From Streptomyces echinoruber (GTDB lineage Bacteria; Actinomycetota; Actinomycetes; Streptomycetales; Streptomycetaceae), in assembly GCF_014651135.1 (NCBI RefSeq), contig NZ_BMWH01000001.1, positions 1-46,385 of the forward strand: a stretch of 46,385 nt of DNA, in the 5' to 3' direction. Shown in pieces: positions 31,683 through 40,203 of the stretch (its first letter is position 1; each line of letters begins with the position of its first letter). Under the pieces are notes generated by a model. That model did not search any database. It saw only the letters and a list, made by a program, of their open reading frames with translations, and was not told the origin of the DNA. The position numbers were made by a program, and so were the translations under genes.

Positions 31683-33323
31683 CTACGCCGCGAGCCAGGC
31701 CGCCTGATCCGGTGCGAGCACGCCGTTCTCGAGGGGGCCGCCGGCCAGGAGGACCGCGGTGTGCTCGGGCAGCGGGCAGGGCTCGGCGGAGAGGTTGACC
31801 ACGCAGACGAAGCCGGGGTCCCGGCTGAGGCACAGCACGCCGTCGGGGGCGTCCAGCCAGGTCAGCGTGCCGTCGCCGAGTGCGGGGTGCTCGCGGCGCA
31901 GGCGCAGGGCGGTGCGGTAGAGCTCCAGCATGGAGGTCTCGTCGCCGGTCTGCGCCGCCACGCTGAGCCTGCCCCAGTCGGCCGGCTGGGGCAGCCAGGG
32001 AGCGGCGGTGGCGCCTTCGGGGCTGAAGCCGTACGGCGCGGTCCGGCCGGACCAGGGGATCGGCACCCGGCAGCCGTCCCGGCCGCGGTCGGTGTGTCCG
32101 GAGCGTTCCCAGATGGGGTCCTGGAGCACGGCCTCGGGCAGGTCCTCGACCTCCGGCAGGCCCAGTTCCTCGCCTTGGTAGATGTAGGCGCCGCCGGGCA
32201 GGGCGAGCATCAGCAGGGCGGCCGCGCGGGCGCGCCGGGTGCCCAGTTCCAGGTCGGCCGGTCCCTGCGGTTCGTAGCGCTCGTCGGGCGTCCACCGCTT
32301 GACGTTCCTGCGCCCGTAGCGGCTGAGGTGGCGCATGACGTCGTGGTTGGAGAGCACCCAGGTGGCCGGTGCGCCCACCGCGCCGAGCATGGCGAGGGAG
32401 TCGTCGATGACCGACCGGAGGTCCTTGGCGTCCCAACTGGCCATGAGGAAGTCGAAGTTGAACGCGGTGTGCAGGCCGCCCGCGCGGACGTAGGCGGCCA
32501 GCCGCTCCGGTGTGTCCGCCCACGCCTCGGCGACGAAGGACCGGTCGCCGGGGAACTCGTCGGCCACCTTGCGCCAGGCGCGGTAGATGTCGTGGACCTC
32601 GTCACGGTCCCAGTGCGGGTGCGCCACGCGCTGCCCGGCTTCCCCGTCCCGCGGGGCCTGGACCGGTGGCAGGTCGGGCAGTTCCGGATGCTTGACGAGG
32701 CCGTGCGCCACGTCGATACGGAAGCCGTCCACGCCCCGGGAGAACCAGAACCGCAGGATCGACTCGAACTCCGCGCGCACCTCCGGGTGCTGCCAGTTGA
32801 GGTCGGGCTGCTCCGGCGCGAACAGGTGCAGGTACCACTCGCCGTCGGGCAGCCGGGTCCAGGCCGGGCCGCCGAAGCAGGAGACCCAGTCGTTGGGCGG
32901 CTCGCAGCCGTCGCGCCCGCGGCCGGGCCGGAAGATGTAGCGCTCCCGCTCCGGGCTGCCCGGCCCGGCCGCCACCGCCGCCCGGAACCAGGCGTGCTGG
33001 TCCGAGGTGTGGTTGGGCACGATGTCGGGGATGACGCGGAGGCCGTGGCGGTGGGCTTCCTCGATCAGTTGCTCGGCCTCCGCCAGGGTGCCGAACAGCG
33101 GGTCGATCTCCCGGTAGTCCGCCACGTCGTAACCGTGGTCCGCCATGGGCGACTTGTACCAGGGGTTGATCCAGATGGCGTCGACGCCGAGCTCCTTGAG
33201 GTACGGCAGACGGGAGCGGAGGCCGGCGATGTCGCCGACGCCGTCACCGTTCCCGTCGGCGAAACTGCGGATGTAGACCTGGTAGATGACGGCGCTGCGC
33301 CACCACGGTGCGGTACCGGACAT
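31683..33323 (-). CDS. GH13 alpha-glucosidase
   Basis: A 546-residue cytoplasmic alpha-glucosidase or oligo-1,6-glucosidase-like enzyme. GH13 signatures: VYQVYIRSF-type start (VIYQVYIRSFADGNGDGVGD), DIVPNHTSDQH, the nucleophile Asp204 in GFRIDVAHG, the acid/base Glu266 in FVAEAW and the transition-state Asp328 in LSNHDVMR. PGGAYIYQGEELGLPEVED is typical of alpha-glucosidases that hydrolyse imported disaccharides. It is the last gene of an ABC-transporter operon, 72 bases after the second permease, and would split the imported alpha-glucoside. Confidence 0.93.
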   Translation of the reverse strand: MSGTAPWWRSAVIYQVYIRSFADGNGDGVGDIAGLRSRLPYLKELGVDAIWINPWYKSPMADHGYDVADYREIDPLFGTLAEAEQLIEEAHRHGLRVIPDIVPNHTSDQHAWFRAAVAAGPGSPERERYIFRPGRGRDGCEPPNDWVSCFGGPAWTRLPDGEWYLHLFAPEQPDLNWQHPEVRAEFESILRFWFSRGVDGFRIDVAHGLVKHPELPDLPPVQAPRDGEAGQRVAHPHWDRDEVHDIYRAWRKVADEFPGDRSFVAEAWADTPERLAAYVRAGGLHTAFNFDFLMASWDAKDLRSVIDDSLAMLGAVGAPATWVLSNHDVMRHLSRYGRRNVKRWTPDERYEPQGPADLELGTRRARAAALLMLALPGGAYIYQGEELGLPEVEDLPEAVLQDPIWERSGHTDRGRDGCRVPIPWSGRTAPYGFSPEGATAAPWLPQPADWGRLSVAAQTGDETSMLELYRTALRLRREHPALGDGTLTWLDAPDGVLCLSRDPGFVCVVNLSAEPCPLPEHTAVLLAGGPLENGVLAPDQAAWLAA

Positions 33324-33395
33324 GCTGATGCTGTGCTCCTTGTGACGAGGACGAGGACGAGGGGGAGGGGGGAGGGACGGCGGGCGCGCCCCGGT

Positions 33396-34229
33396 TCACT
33401 TGGCGGCGCCCGCGGTGAGTCCGGCGACGATACGGCGCTGGAAGAGCAGCACCATGACCACCAGGGGCACGGTGACGAGGACGCCCGCCGCCATCTGGCT
33501 GCCGAAGGGGGCCTCGTACGTCGTGGCGCCGGTGAACTTGGAGATGGCGACCGGGGCGGTCTGCATGGCGGGCTTGTTGGTCATGGACAGGGCGATGAGG
33601 AACTCGTTCCAGGCGGCGATGAAGGTGATGATCGCGGTGGTGAAGATGCCCGGTGCCGCAAGGGGAATGACGACCTTCCGGAACGCCTGGCCGCGGGTGC
33701 ATCCGTCGACCATGGCGGCGTGCTCCAGTTCCTCCGGCATCTGTCGGAAGAACGCCGTCAGGTTCCACACCGCCAGGGGCAGCGCGAAGGACATGCTCGG
33801 CACGATCATGGCCTGGTAGGTGTTGATCCAGCCGATCCCGGTGAACAGCTTCAGCAGCGGGACCACGATCGACACGACGGGGAACATCGAGGTGGCGATG
33901 ATCAGCGTGAGGATCAGCCGCTTGAAGCGGAACTCCAGGCGGGCCATCGCATAGGCGGTGAACGTGGCCAGCAGCAGCGCCAGCACGGTGGTGACGCCCG
34001 CGACGGTCAGGCTGTTGAGCAGCGCGCGCGGGAACCCCTGGGAGGGGCCGAGCACCGCCCGGTAGTTGGCGAACGACACCCGGGACGGGACGAGCGAGGT
34101 GTCGAAGAGGTCGGAGGCGGGCCGCAGGCTGGAGACCAGCATCCAGTAGAACGGGGCCAGGCAGTAGGCCGCCACCGCGGCGACCCCCGCGTACAGCAGC
34201 CAGTGGCGCCACTTCGCCGCGCCGGTCAT
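33396..34229 (-). CDS. ABC sugar permease, MalG type
   Basis: A 277-residue inner-membrane permease with six predicted helices and the cytoplasmic EAA loop EHAAMVDGCTRGQAFRKVVI followed by PLAAPG (residues ~169-194), which contacts the ATPase. The family is carbohydrate uptake-1. Its ATG overlaps the stop of the MalF-type gene (ATGA). No ATPase gene is in the operon; Streptomyces sugar importers usually share MsiK encoded elsewhere. Confidence 0.92.
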   Translation of the reverse strand: MTGAAKWRHWLLYAGVAAVAAYCLAPFYWMLVSSLRPASDLFDTSLVPSRVSFANYRAVLGPSQGFPRALLNSLTVAGVTTVLALLLATFTAYAMARLEFRFKRLILTLIIATSMFPVVSIVVPLLKLFTGIGWINTYQAMIVPSMSFALPLAVWNLTAFFRQMPEELEHAAMVDGCTRGQAFRKVVIPLAAPGIFTTAIITFIAAWNEFLIALSMTNKPAMQTAPVAISKFTGATTYEAPFGSQMAAGVLVTVPLVVMVLLFQRRIVAGLTAGAAK

Positions 34230-35287
34230 GCCGTCACCTCCGCACGGCGGGAGAGAACGATCCCGCGCCGCCCGCCCCGCCTGCCTCCGGCCCCGCCGTC
34301 GCCGACGAGGTCGGTGCCGAGCAGCCGGACGAAGGCCAGGGCGATCAGGAAGACGTAGAGGAAGAGGAGCACCGCGTAGGCGGAGGCGGGTCCGAAGCGG
34401 ACGTTGGACGCCTCGTCCTGCGCCAGCATGGACAGGGTCTCCACCGAGTTCTTCTGCGCGCCGATGAGGAGGTACGGCAGGTCGAACATGCGCAGGGCGT
34501 CCATACAGCGGAAGAGGACCGCCACCAGCAGCGCGGGCTTCACCAGGGGCAGGGTGATGTGCCAGAACTGACGCAGCGGGCCGGCGCCGTCGAGCCGGGC
34601 GGCCTCGTACACCTCCTTGCCGATCACCTGGAGACCGGCCAGGACCAGCAGGCCGATGAACGGGGCGGTCTTCCACACCTCGGCGACGATGACCGCGACC
34701 TTGGCGTGGAAGCCCTCCGTGGTCCACAGGATCTGGCGGCCGAGGAGGCCGTTGGCGATGCCGTTGCTGTTGAAGATCCACCGCCACAGCAGGCCGGAGA
34801 TCGCGGTGGGCACCGCCCAGGGGACGAGGATGGCGGCCCGCACCAGCGCTCGCCCCTTGAGCGCCCTGTGCATGATCAGCGCCATCGCCATGCCGATCAC
34901 CGTCTCCAGCGCGACGGTGACGCCGGTGAAGAAGGTGGTGTTCCAGAAGGCGTTCCAGAACCTGCCGCCGGCCTCGCCGAAGATGTCGGCGTAGTTCTTG
35001 AGCCCCACGAACGGCTCGGTGCTGCGGATGAAACCGGTGCGGGGATCCAGACCCTTGGGTCCGTACAGCGATTCCGTCAGCGCCATGATCGTCGGATAGA
35101 GCACGACGATCGCCAGCACCAGCAGCGTCGGAGAGACCAGGAGCGCCGCCATGCGCCCGGAGCCGGCGGTGGCGCGGGCCGCCTCGGCACGGCGGCCCAC
35201 TGGCGCCAAGGGCCGCCCGGTCCGGCGGCCGGCCGCGCCGCCGGACGGGCGGGGAGCGGTCCCGGTCGGTGTCCTGGTGTCGGCCAT
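34226..35287 (-). CDS. ABC sugar permease, MalF type
   Basis: A 353-residue inner-membrane permease. A ~45-residue Pro/Arg-rich cytoplasmic tail precedes six predicted helices. The EAA loop reads YEAARLDGAGPLRQFWHITL then PLVKPA. MAALLVSPTLLVLAIVVLYP is the first helix. The ATG at 35287 with GAGGGACGGA upstream was preferred; a GTG at 35302 that overlaps the binding-protein stop (GTGA) is an alternative adding five residues. It partners the MalG-type permease. Confidence 0.9.
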   Translation of the reverse strand: MADTRTPTGTAPRPSGGAAGRRTGRPLAPVGRRAEAARATAGSGRMAALLVSPTLLVLAIVVLYPTIMALTESLYGPKGLDPRTGFIRSTEPFVGLKNYADIFGEAGGRFWNAFWNTTFFTGVTVALETVIGMAMALIMHRALKGRALVRAAILVPWAVPTAISGLLWRWIFNSNGIANGLLGRQILWTTEGFHAKVAVIVAEVWKTAPFIGLLVLAGLQVIGKEVYEAARLDGAGPLRQFWHITLPLVKPALLVAVLFRCMDALRMFDLPYLLIGAQKNSVETLSMLAQDEASNVRFGPASAYAVLLFLYVFLIALAFVRLLGTDLVGDGGAGGRRGGRRGIVLSRRAEVTA

Positions 35288-35298
35288 GGTTCCGTCCC

Positions 35299-36594
35299 TC
35301 ACTGCCCCATGACCTTCTTCAGGTCCTTCTGCAGGTCCGTCAGCGCCTGTGCGCTGCTCTTGCCGCCGTTCAGGGCGGCGTACGCCTCCCGCTGGATCGC
35401 CGAGGTCGCGTCGCCGTACTGCACGACGCGCGGACGCGGCACGGCCCGCAGGACGGACTGCTTCAGAACGGGCAGGTACGGGTACTGCTTCACCAGCGCC
35501 GGATCGTCGTACAGGCGCGCGTACGGCGGAGCGAGCGAGGCGCCCTGCAGGAAGGACTTCGCGGTCTGCTCGCTGGTGAAGAACTTCATGAAGTCCAGCG
35601 CCGTGGCCTTGTTCCTGGCGAAGGACGACAGGGCGAGGTTGTGGCCTCCCAGGCTGGAGGCACCGGGCCCGTTCAGGCCGGGCAGCGGGGCGACCGCGAA
35701 CTTTCCGGCCACCTTGCTCTTCTGCGCCAGGGAGTACACGTACGGCCAGTTCCGCAGGAAGAGCAGCTTGCCGGACTGGAACGCCTGGCGGCTGTCCTCC
35801 TCCTGGTAGGTGATGGCCTCCTTGGGAATCGTCCCGTCCTTGAAGGAGCCGGCGAGGAAGTCCAGGCCCTTCCTGGCGGCGGGGGTGTCGACGTCGGGCC
35901 TGCCGTCGGCGTCGGTGACCTCACCGCCCGCGGAGTTCACGGCCTCGGCGAAGTTCACCGTGAGGCCCTCGTACTTCTGGAACTGCCCGGCGTAGCAGGA
36001 CATGCCCTTGCCCTCGGGCAGCTTGCGCACCTTGGCGCAGTCCTCCTTCAACTCCGCCCAGGTCTTCGGCGGGCCCGCCACGCCGGCCTTCTTCAGCAGA
36101 TCGGCGCGGTAGTACAGCATTCCGCCGTCCGAACTGGCCGGGACCGCGTACAGGCCGCCGCGGTACTTCGCCGTCTCCACCACCGGCTTCAGCATCTTGT
36201 GCAGCGGGAACTGCCTCTCGGGCAGCTTGTCGATCCACTGATGGGCGGCGAACTCCGACGTCCACACGACGTCGAGGGAGAGCACCGTGTAGGCGTCGGA
36301 CTTCGTCTCCGCGTTCTGGATCATCTGCTGCCGCTGGGCGTCCGCGTCGGTCGGCAGCTGAATGAGGGTCACCTTCTCCTTGGGGTGGAGCTTGTTCCAG
36401 CGGTCGAGCACCGGCTGGAGGGTTCCGGTGGTGTCCTTGCCCGTCACGTACGTGATGGGGCCGCGGCCCTCGAACGACGCCGGCCCGGACTGTCCCGAGC
36501 CGCTGTCGCCGGACGCTCCGCAAGCCGTGAGTACGAGGCCTGCGGCGACGAGCGCGGCCGAGCACGGGAACGCTCTGATGACCCTGATCTTCAC
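35299..36594 (-). CDS. Alpha-glucoside-binding lipoprotein of an ABC importer
   Basis: A 431-residue extracellular solute-binding protein (family 1). The signal peptide ends in a lipobox VLTAC with Cys25 as the lipid site, followed by a Ser/Gly-rich tether. The binding fold shows TLQPVLDRWNKLHPKEKVTL, YTVLSLDVVWTSEFAAHQWI, YRGGLYAVPASSDGGMLYYR and YEGLTVNFAEAV. Similarity in outline to trehalose/maltose-type binding proteins and the co-transcribed alpha-glucosidase point to an alpha-glucoside; the exact sugar is unknown. The GTG start at 36594 follows GGAGAG. Confidence 0.9.
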   Translation of the reverse strand: MKIRVIRAFPCSAALVAAGLVLTACGASGDSGSGQSGPASFEGRGPITYVTGKDTTGTLQPVLDRWNKLHPKEKVTLIQLPTDADAQRQQMIQNAETKSDAYTVLSLDVVWTSEFAAHQWIDKLPERQFPLHKMLKPVVETAKYRGGLYAVPASSDGGMLYYRADLLKKAGVAGPPKTWAELKEDCAKVRKLPEGKGMSCYAGQFQKYEGLTVNFAEAVNSAGGEVTDADGRPDVDTPAARKGLDFLAGSFKDGTIPKEAITYQEEDSRQAFQSGKLLFLRNWPYVYSLAQKSKVAGKFAVAPLPGLNGPGASSLGGHNLALSSFARNKATALDFMKFFTSEQTAKSFLQGASLAPPYARLYDDPALVKQYPYLPVLKQSVLRAVPRPRVVQYGDATSAIQREAYAALNGGKSSAQALTDLQKDLKKVMGQ

Positions 36595-36681
36595 TGTCTC
36601 TCCTGGTCGTGCGGGACGGGAAACGCCGCGGGTTCCAAGGGGGAGGACCGCTGCGGCTTCGGATGACTGTAACCACCTGAG

Positions 36682-36804
36682 AATGCGTTGTCTCAGGGGA
36701 AAACCGCAGCTCAGCGCCTTGTGTGCGCAGGAGCGGAGGTGATCTCGTCCTGTTCGGGACAACGCTTGCACGCTAGGAGGGCCGCTGTCTGGCGTCAATG
36801 CGTT
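36682..36804. promoter_or_regulatory. Half-site repeats in the malE-lacI intergenic region
   Basis: GCGTTGTC (36685-36692) and its inverse GACAACGC (36758-36765) lie 65 bases apart, and AATGCGTT occurs at 36682-36689 and 36797-36804. CAA-CGC-TTG at 36760-36768 is a short dyad. The 340-base region (36595-36934) holds both divergent promoters; these repeats could be secondary repressor sites. Confidence 0.35.
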
Positions 36805-36878
36805 ACGCGTCGGTAATTCGATGGAGTAGCAGGGAATGGTTCCTGGTATATCCGGGCATACGGGTGCATAGACCTGCG

Positions 36879-36892
36879 TGACAGCGCTTTCA
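36879..36892. promoter_or_regulatory. LacI-family operator
   Basis: TGACAGCGCTTTCA is a 14-base near-perfect palindrome (one mismatched pair) with the central AGCGCT, very close to the LacI/GalR-family operator form TGAAAGCGCTTTCA. It lies 42 bases before the lacI start and upstream of the transporter operon, so it is the best candidate for repressor binding. Confidence 0.7.
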
Positions 36893-36921
36893 GAAAAGGG
36901 GTGCGGTAGCCGCTTCCTCTG

Positions 36922-36927
36922 CTATCG
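36922..36927 (+). promoter_or_regulatory. Candidate -10 of lacI (possibly leaderless)
   Basis: TATCGT lies about seven bases before the ATG at 36935, with no Shine-Dalgarno sequence in between. This is the leaderless arrangement. A TATATC patch near 36846 could be an alternative. Confidence 0.35.
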
Positions 36928-36934
36928 TCCGGTC

Positions 36935-37996
36935 ATGCCACCAGCTCAGCGACACCCCACGATGGCTGACGTCGCCGAACGGGCCGGAGTCTCCACGTCC
37001 ACGGTCTCGCGCACCCTGCGCGGCCTGTCCACGGTTTCCCCCGAAGTCCGTGCCCGCGTCGAACGGGCCGCCAGAGAACTGGACTTCGCGATCTCACGGC
37101 AGGCCGCGAGCCTGGTCACGGGGAAGACGGGGACCGTGGCGGTGCTCGTCTGCACGCTCAACTCCTGGTTCATGGGCTCCGCCCTCTCCGCCCTGGGCCC
37201 CATGCTGCGCGCCGCGGACCTGGAACTGAACCTCTACGTGGTTCCCGACCTGGACGAGCGCGCCTCCTTCTTCAAGCGTCTCCCGGCCCGCCGGAACGCC
37301 GACGCACTGCTGGTGTTCTCCTTCGACCTCACCGACGAGGAGACCGCCCGGCTCGACGACCTGGGCATGCCCGTCATCTACGTCAGCCAGCACGTCGACG
37401 GACGTCCCAGCGTGTACGTGGACGACGTGGCCGGCGCCCTCAACGGCACGCGGCACCTGCTCAACCTCGGCCACCGCAGGATCGCCTTCCTCCAGGCCGT
37501 GGGCTCCAGCGGCTTCTCCTTCAGCTCCAGCGAACGACTGCTCGGCTACCAGCAGGCACTCACCGAAGCGGGCCTCCCCCTCGACGAGGACCTGGTCGTC
37601 GCCACCCCCTTCCCCGACAAACACGGCACCGCCAAGGCGCTCGGAAAACTGCTCAGCCTGCGCGAGCCGCCCACCGCCGTCTTCGCCGAGCACGACGAAG
37701 CCGCCGTCGCCGCCATCCGGGTCCTGCGCGCGGCCCAGATCGGTGTCCCCGAGCAGATGTCCGTCCTCGGCTTCGACGATCACCCGGTCGCCGACCTGTT
37801 CGACCTGTCCACCGTGGCCCAGTCGCCCTCGGACATCGGCCGCGAGGCCGGCGAACTGGCCCTGAGGCTCATCAACGACCCGGACGCGGACCACGCACGG
37901 CACATCGTCCTGCCCAGCCACGTCATTCCCCGCGCCACCACGGCTCCCCTGTTCCAGGCCCAGAACCGCGGGCAGGAGCAAGCCGGATCGCCGTAG
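36935..37996 (+). CDS. LacI-family repressor
   Basis: A 353-residue repressor, divergent from the alpha-glucoside operon. The DNA-binding head is TMADVAERAGVSTSTVSRTL (residues ~9-28) with RGLSTVSPEVRARVERAARE. The sensor domain is periplasmic-binding-protein-like: GTVAVLVCTLNSWFMGSALS, NLGHRRIAFLQ, PTAVFAEHDEAAVAAIRVLR, MSVLGFDDHPVADLFDLSTV. It most likely represses the operon until an alpha-glucoside binds. The start at 36935 has no ribosome site; ATG at 36962 would cut into the HTH and is unlikely. Confidence 0.93.
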   Translation: MPPAQRHPTMADVAERAGVSTSTVSRTLRGLSTVSPEVRARVERAARELDFAISRQAASLVTGKTGTVAVLVCTLNSWFMGSALSALGPMLRAADLELNLYVVPDLDERASFFKRLPARRNADALLVFSFDLTDEETARLDDLGMPVIYVSQHVDGRPSVYVDDVAGALNGTRHLLNLGHRRIAFLQAVGSSGFSFSSSERLLGYQQALTEAGLPLDEDLVVATPFPDKHGTAKALGKLLSLREPPTAVFAEHDEAAVAAIRVLRAAQIGVPEQMSVLGFDDHPVADLFDLSTVAQSPSDIGREAGELALRLINDPDADHARHIVLPSHVIPRATTAPLFQAQNRGQEQAGSP

Positions 37997-38017
37997 GGGG
38001 ACGGCCGGGAGGGCAGC

Positions 38018-38066
38018 GGGACGGCCGACCGGGAGACGGTCGGGAACGGTCACCGAGAGCCGTCCC
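38018..38066. terminator. Hairpin after lacI
   Basis: GGGACGGC (38018-38025) pairs with GCCGTCCC (38059-38066), and inside it CCGACC (38025-38030) can pair with GGTCGG (38038-38043). It starts 22 bases after the lacI stop codon. Confidence 0.55.
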
Positions 38067-38194
38067 GGTACGGCCTCGCTCACGCTCCGCCACCGTCGAG
38101 CACCGGGAGAGCCGTGGCCGGCGTCCGGGACGGCCGCCGCAACGCCCGCCGCGCGGTACCCGGTCACACGCCGGCAGGGGACCTGCCCTTCACA

Positions 38195-38227
38195 CACGGG
38201 CCGGCGGCGCGCGGGCGCGGGCCCGTG
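38195..38227. terminator. Hairpin downstream of the second MmyB-type regulator
   Basis: CACGGGCC (38195-38202) pairs with GGCCCGTG (38220-38227) around a 17-base GC-rich loop. It lies 22 bases after the regulator's stop on the minus strand and serves the convergent gene ends. Confidence 0.5.
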
Positions 38228-38249
38228 CGGGGCCGGCACCCCTCTCCGC

Positions 38250-39122
38250 TCACCCCTGCGGGTGCCGCAGCCCCCTCACGTCGCTCGTCAGGTCCTGGGT
38301 GCCGATGACGGAGAGGAGCTCCAGCTGGGCGGCGCCCTCGGTGCCGGGCGGGGCGGTGAACCACAGCAGGCGCTGGCGTCCGTCCTCGCTGAACAGGCTG
38401 TGGCAGTCGAGTTCGACGACGCCCAGCGAGCGGTGCACGATGCGCTTGTGGTCGGTGCGCCGCAGGGCGACGTCCCGGGTCTCCCACAGCCGGGCGAACT
38501 CCTCGCTGCGGCGGCGCAGCACGGCCACCAGCCGGGTCACCTCGGAGTCGCCGCCGCGCCGGGCGGCGACCGCCTGGAGGTCGGCCACGAACACCCGGGA
38601 GTGGTGGGGGTGGTCCTCGGGAGGGTAGAGCGCGCGGGCACCGGGATCGGTGAACCAGCGGTAGACGTAGCCGGCCGCGGGGCCGCGGACCGCCGGGGGC
38701 GGGCCGAGGAGCGACCGGGCGAGGGGGTTCTGGACCAGGGTCTCGTGCAGGTCGGTGATGACCTGGGCGGGGGTCGTGGTGAGCCGGTCCAGCAGGCCGA
38801 GGAGGGCCGGCTGGACATGGGCGGCGGGTCCGTGCGCGGCCGGCGGGACGGGGCGGTCGGCGAGGTGGAAGAGGTGGTCGCGCTCGTCGCCGTTCAGCCG
38901 CAGCGCACGGGCCAGGGCGGCCAGTACCTGGGTCGAGGGCTGCGCGCCGCGGCCTCGCTCCAGCTCGGTGTAGTAGTCCGCGGACAGCCCCGCGAGCTGG
39001 GCGACCTCCTCGCGCCGCAGACCGGGCACCCGGCGCCGGGGCCCGGTCGGCAGGCCGACGTCGGCCGGGCGGACACGGTCCCGGCGGGACCTCAGGAACG
39101 CGGCGAGCTCCACATGGTTCAC
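38250..39122 (-). CDS. XRE-family (MmyB-like) transcriptional regulator
   Basis: A 290-residue regulator of the same build as the one at 1080-2057. The HTH (residues ~5-75) reads AAFLRSRRDRVRPADVGLPT, RRVPGLRREEVAQLAGLSAD, YYTELERGRGAQPSTQVLAA. The MmyB-like domain follows (ALLGLLDRLTTTPAQVITDL; YVYRWFTDPGARALYPPEDH; GVVELDCHSLFSEDGRQRLL). The GTG start at 39122 is where family similarity begins. It is divergent from an SDR-SDR-tautomerase operon, its probable target. Confidence 0.92.
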   Translation of the reverse strand: MNHVELAAFLRSRRDRVRPADVGLPTGPRRRVPGLRREEVAQLAGLSADYYTELERGRGAQPSTQVLAALARALRLNGDERDHLFHLADRPVPPAAHGPAAHVQPALLGLLDRLTTTPAQVITDLHETLVQNPLARSLLGPPPAVRGPAAGYVYRWFTDPGARALYPPEDHPHHSRVFVADLQAVAARRGGDSEVTRLVAVLRRRSEEFARLWETRDVALRRTDHKRIVHRSLGVVELDCHSLFSEDGRQRLLWFTAPPGTEGAAQLELLSVIGTQDLTSDVRGLRHPQG

Positions 39123-39166
39123 CCGTCCATGGTCGCCCCTGCCGCGCGGCCGAACCAGGGGACGGC

Positions 39167-39212
39167 CACCCCAGGGTGAGGACAGCCGTGGCAGGCACGG
39201 GACGGGTGACCC
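39167..39212. promoter_or_regulatory. Candidate operators between the regulator and the SDR operon
   Basis: CACCC-CA-GGGTG (39167-39178) is a perfect dyad, and GGGT-G-ACCC (39204-39212) is a shorter one, about 26-37 bases apart, within the 196-base divergent region. Confidence 0.45.
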
Positions 39213-39318
39213 AGGCTGGAGGGACCGCACCCGACGGGGCACCGCGGCGGCGCCGTACGGCCGACACCGGCGCGTCCCGTCCCGTACCCGCGCCCCGGCC
39301 ACTACCGCAGGAGGCCCC

Positions 39319-40146
39319 ATGCCCCAGTCCGAGCCCCAGTCCGAGCCCCAGTCCGAGCCCCGGCCCGAGTCCGCGTCCCGGCCCGAGTCCGAGCCCGCGT
39401 CCCGGCGGCACCCCGACCGGACCCGTGCCGCCGTCGTCACCGGCGGCTCCCGCGGGATCGGCCGCGCGACGGTGACCCGGCTGGCCGCCGACGGCCTCGC
39501 CGTCGTGGTCGGCTACGCCGGCAACCGCGACCTCGCCGAGGCCGCCGTCGCCGAGGTCGCCGCGGCCGGCGGCCGGGCCGTCGCCGTACGGGCCGACGTC
39601 GCCGACGAACAGCAGGTGGCGGCGCTCTTCGACACCGCCGAGGCCGAGTTCGGGGGCGTCGACGTCGTCGCCCACGCGGCCGGCCGGATGTACCTGGCGC
39701 CCGTCGCCGAGCTGGACCTGGCGGAGCTGGACGCGTTGCACCGCACCAACATCCGCGGCACCTTCGTCGTCGCCCGGCAGGCCGCCCGAAGGCTGCGCCG
39801 CGGCGGGGCGCTCGTCACCTTCTCCACCTCCGTGGTCGGGCTGGCCTTCCCCGGCTACGGCGCCTACAGCGCGAGCAAGGGCGCCGTCGAGGCCCTGACG
39901 ATGGTCCTCGCGCGCGAGCTGCGCGGCCGGGACGTCACCGTCAACACCGTGGCCCCCGGCCCCACCGCCACCGACCTGTTCCTCCAGGACAAGGACGAGG
40001 AGGCCATCGCCCGGCTGGCCGCCCAGCCCCCGCTGGAGCGGCTCGGCACCCCCGCCGACATCGCCGAGGTGGTCGCCTTCCTCGCCTCCCCGGCCGGCCA
40101 CTGGATCAACGGCCAGGTCGTCCGCGCCAACGGCGGCATCGTCTGA
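39319..40146 (+). CDS. SDR-family oxidoreductase
   Basis: A 275-residue NAD(P)-dependent short-chain dehydrogenase. Rossmann loop VVTGGSRGIGRATV (residues ~37-50), structural VVAHAAGRMY, active-site Ser in TFSTSVVG, YxxxK in YGAYSASKGAVEAL, and NTVAPGPTATDLF. The ~34 residues before the fold are a Pro/Glu/Ser repeat (PQSE three times, then RPES variants) encoded by a 12-base repeat at 39322-39369; this tail is probably disordered. AGGAGG precedes the ATG, supporting this start. First gene of a three-gene operon. Confidence 0.9.
   Translation: MPQSEPQSEPQSEPRPESASRPESEPASRRHPDRTRAAVVTGGSRGIGRATVTRLAADGLAVVVGYAGNRDLAEAAVAEVAAAGGRAVAVRADVADEQQVAALFDTAEAEFGGVDVVAHAAGRMYLAPVAELDLAELDALHRTNIRGTFVVARQAARRLRRGGALVTFSTSVVGLAFPGYGAYSASKGAVEALTMVLARELRGRDVTVNTVAPGPTATDLFLQDKDEEAIARLAAQPPLERLGTPADIAEVVAFLASPAGHWINGQVVRANGGIV
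39322..39369. repeat. 12-bp repeat in the SDR N-terminus
   Basis: CCCCAGTCCGAG is repeated exactly three times (39322-39357) with a fourth variant CCCCGGCCCGAG (39358-39369). It encodes the PQSE repeats. Confidence 0.92.
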
Positions 40147-40203
40147 CGGCCGGCGCGCCCCGCACCGGCCGACCACCCCCTGCACGTTCGTACGAGGACC
40201 CCC

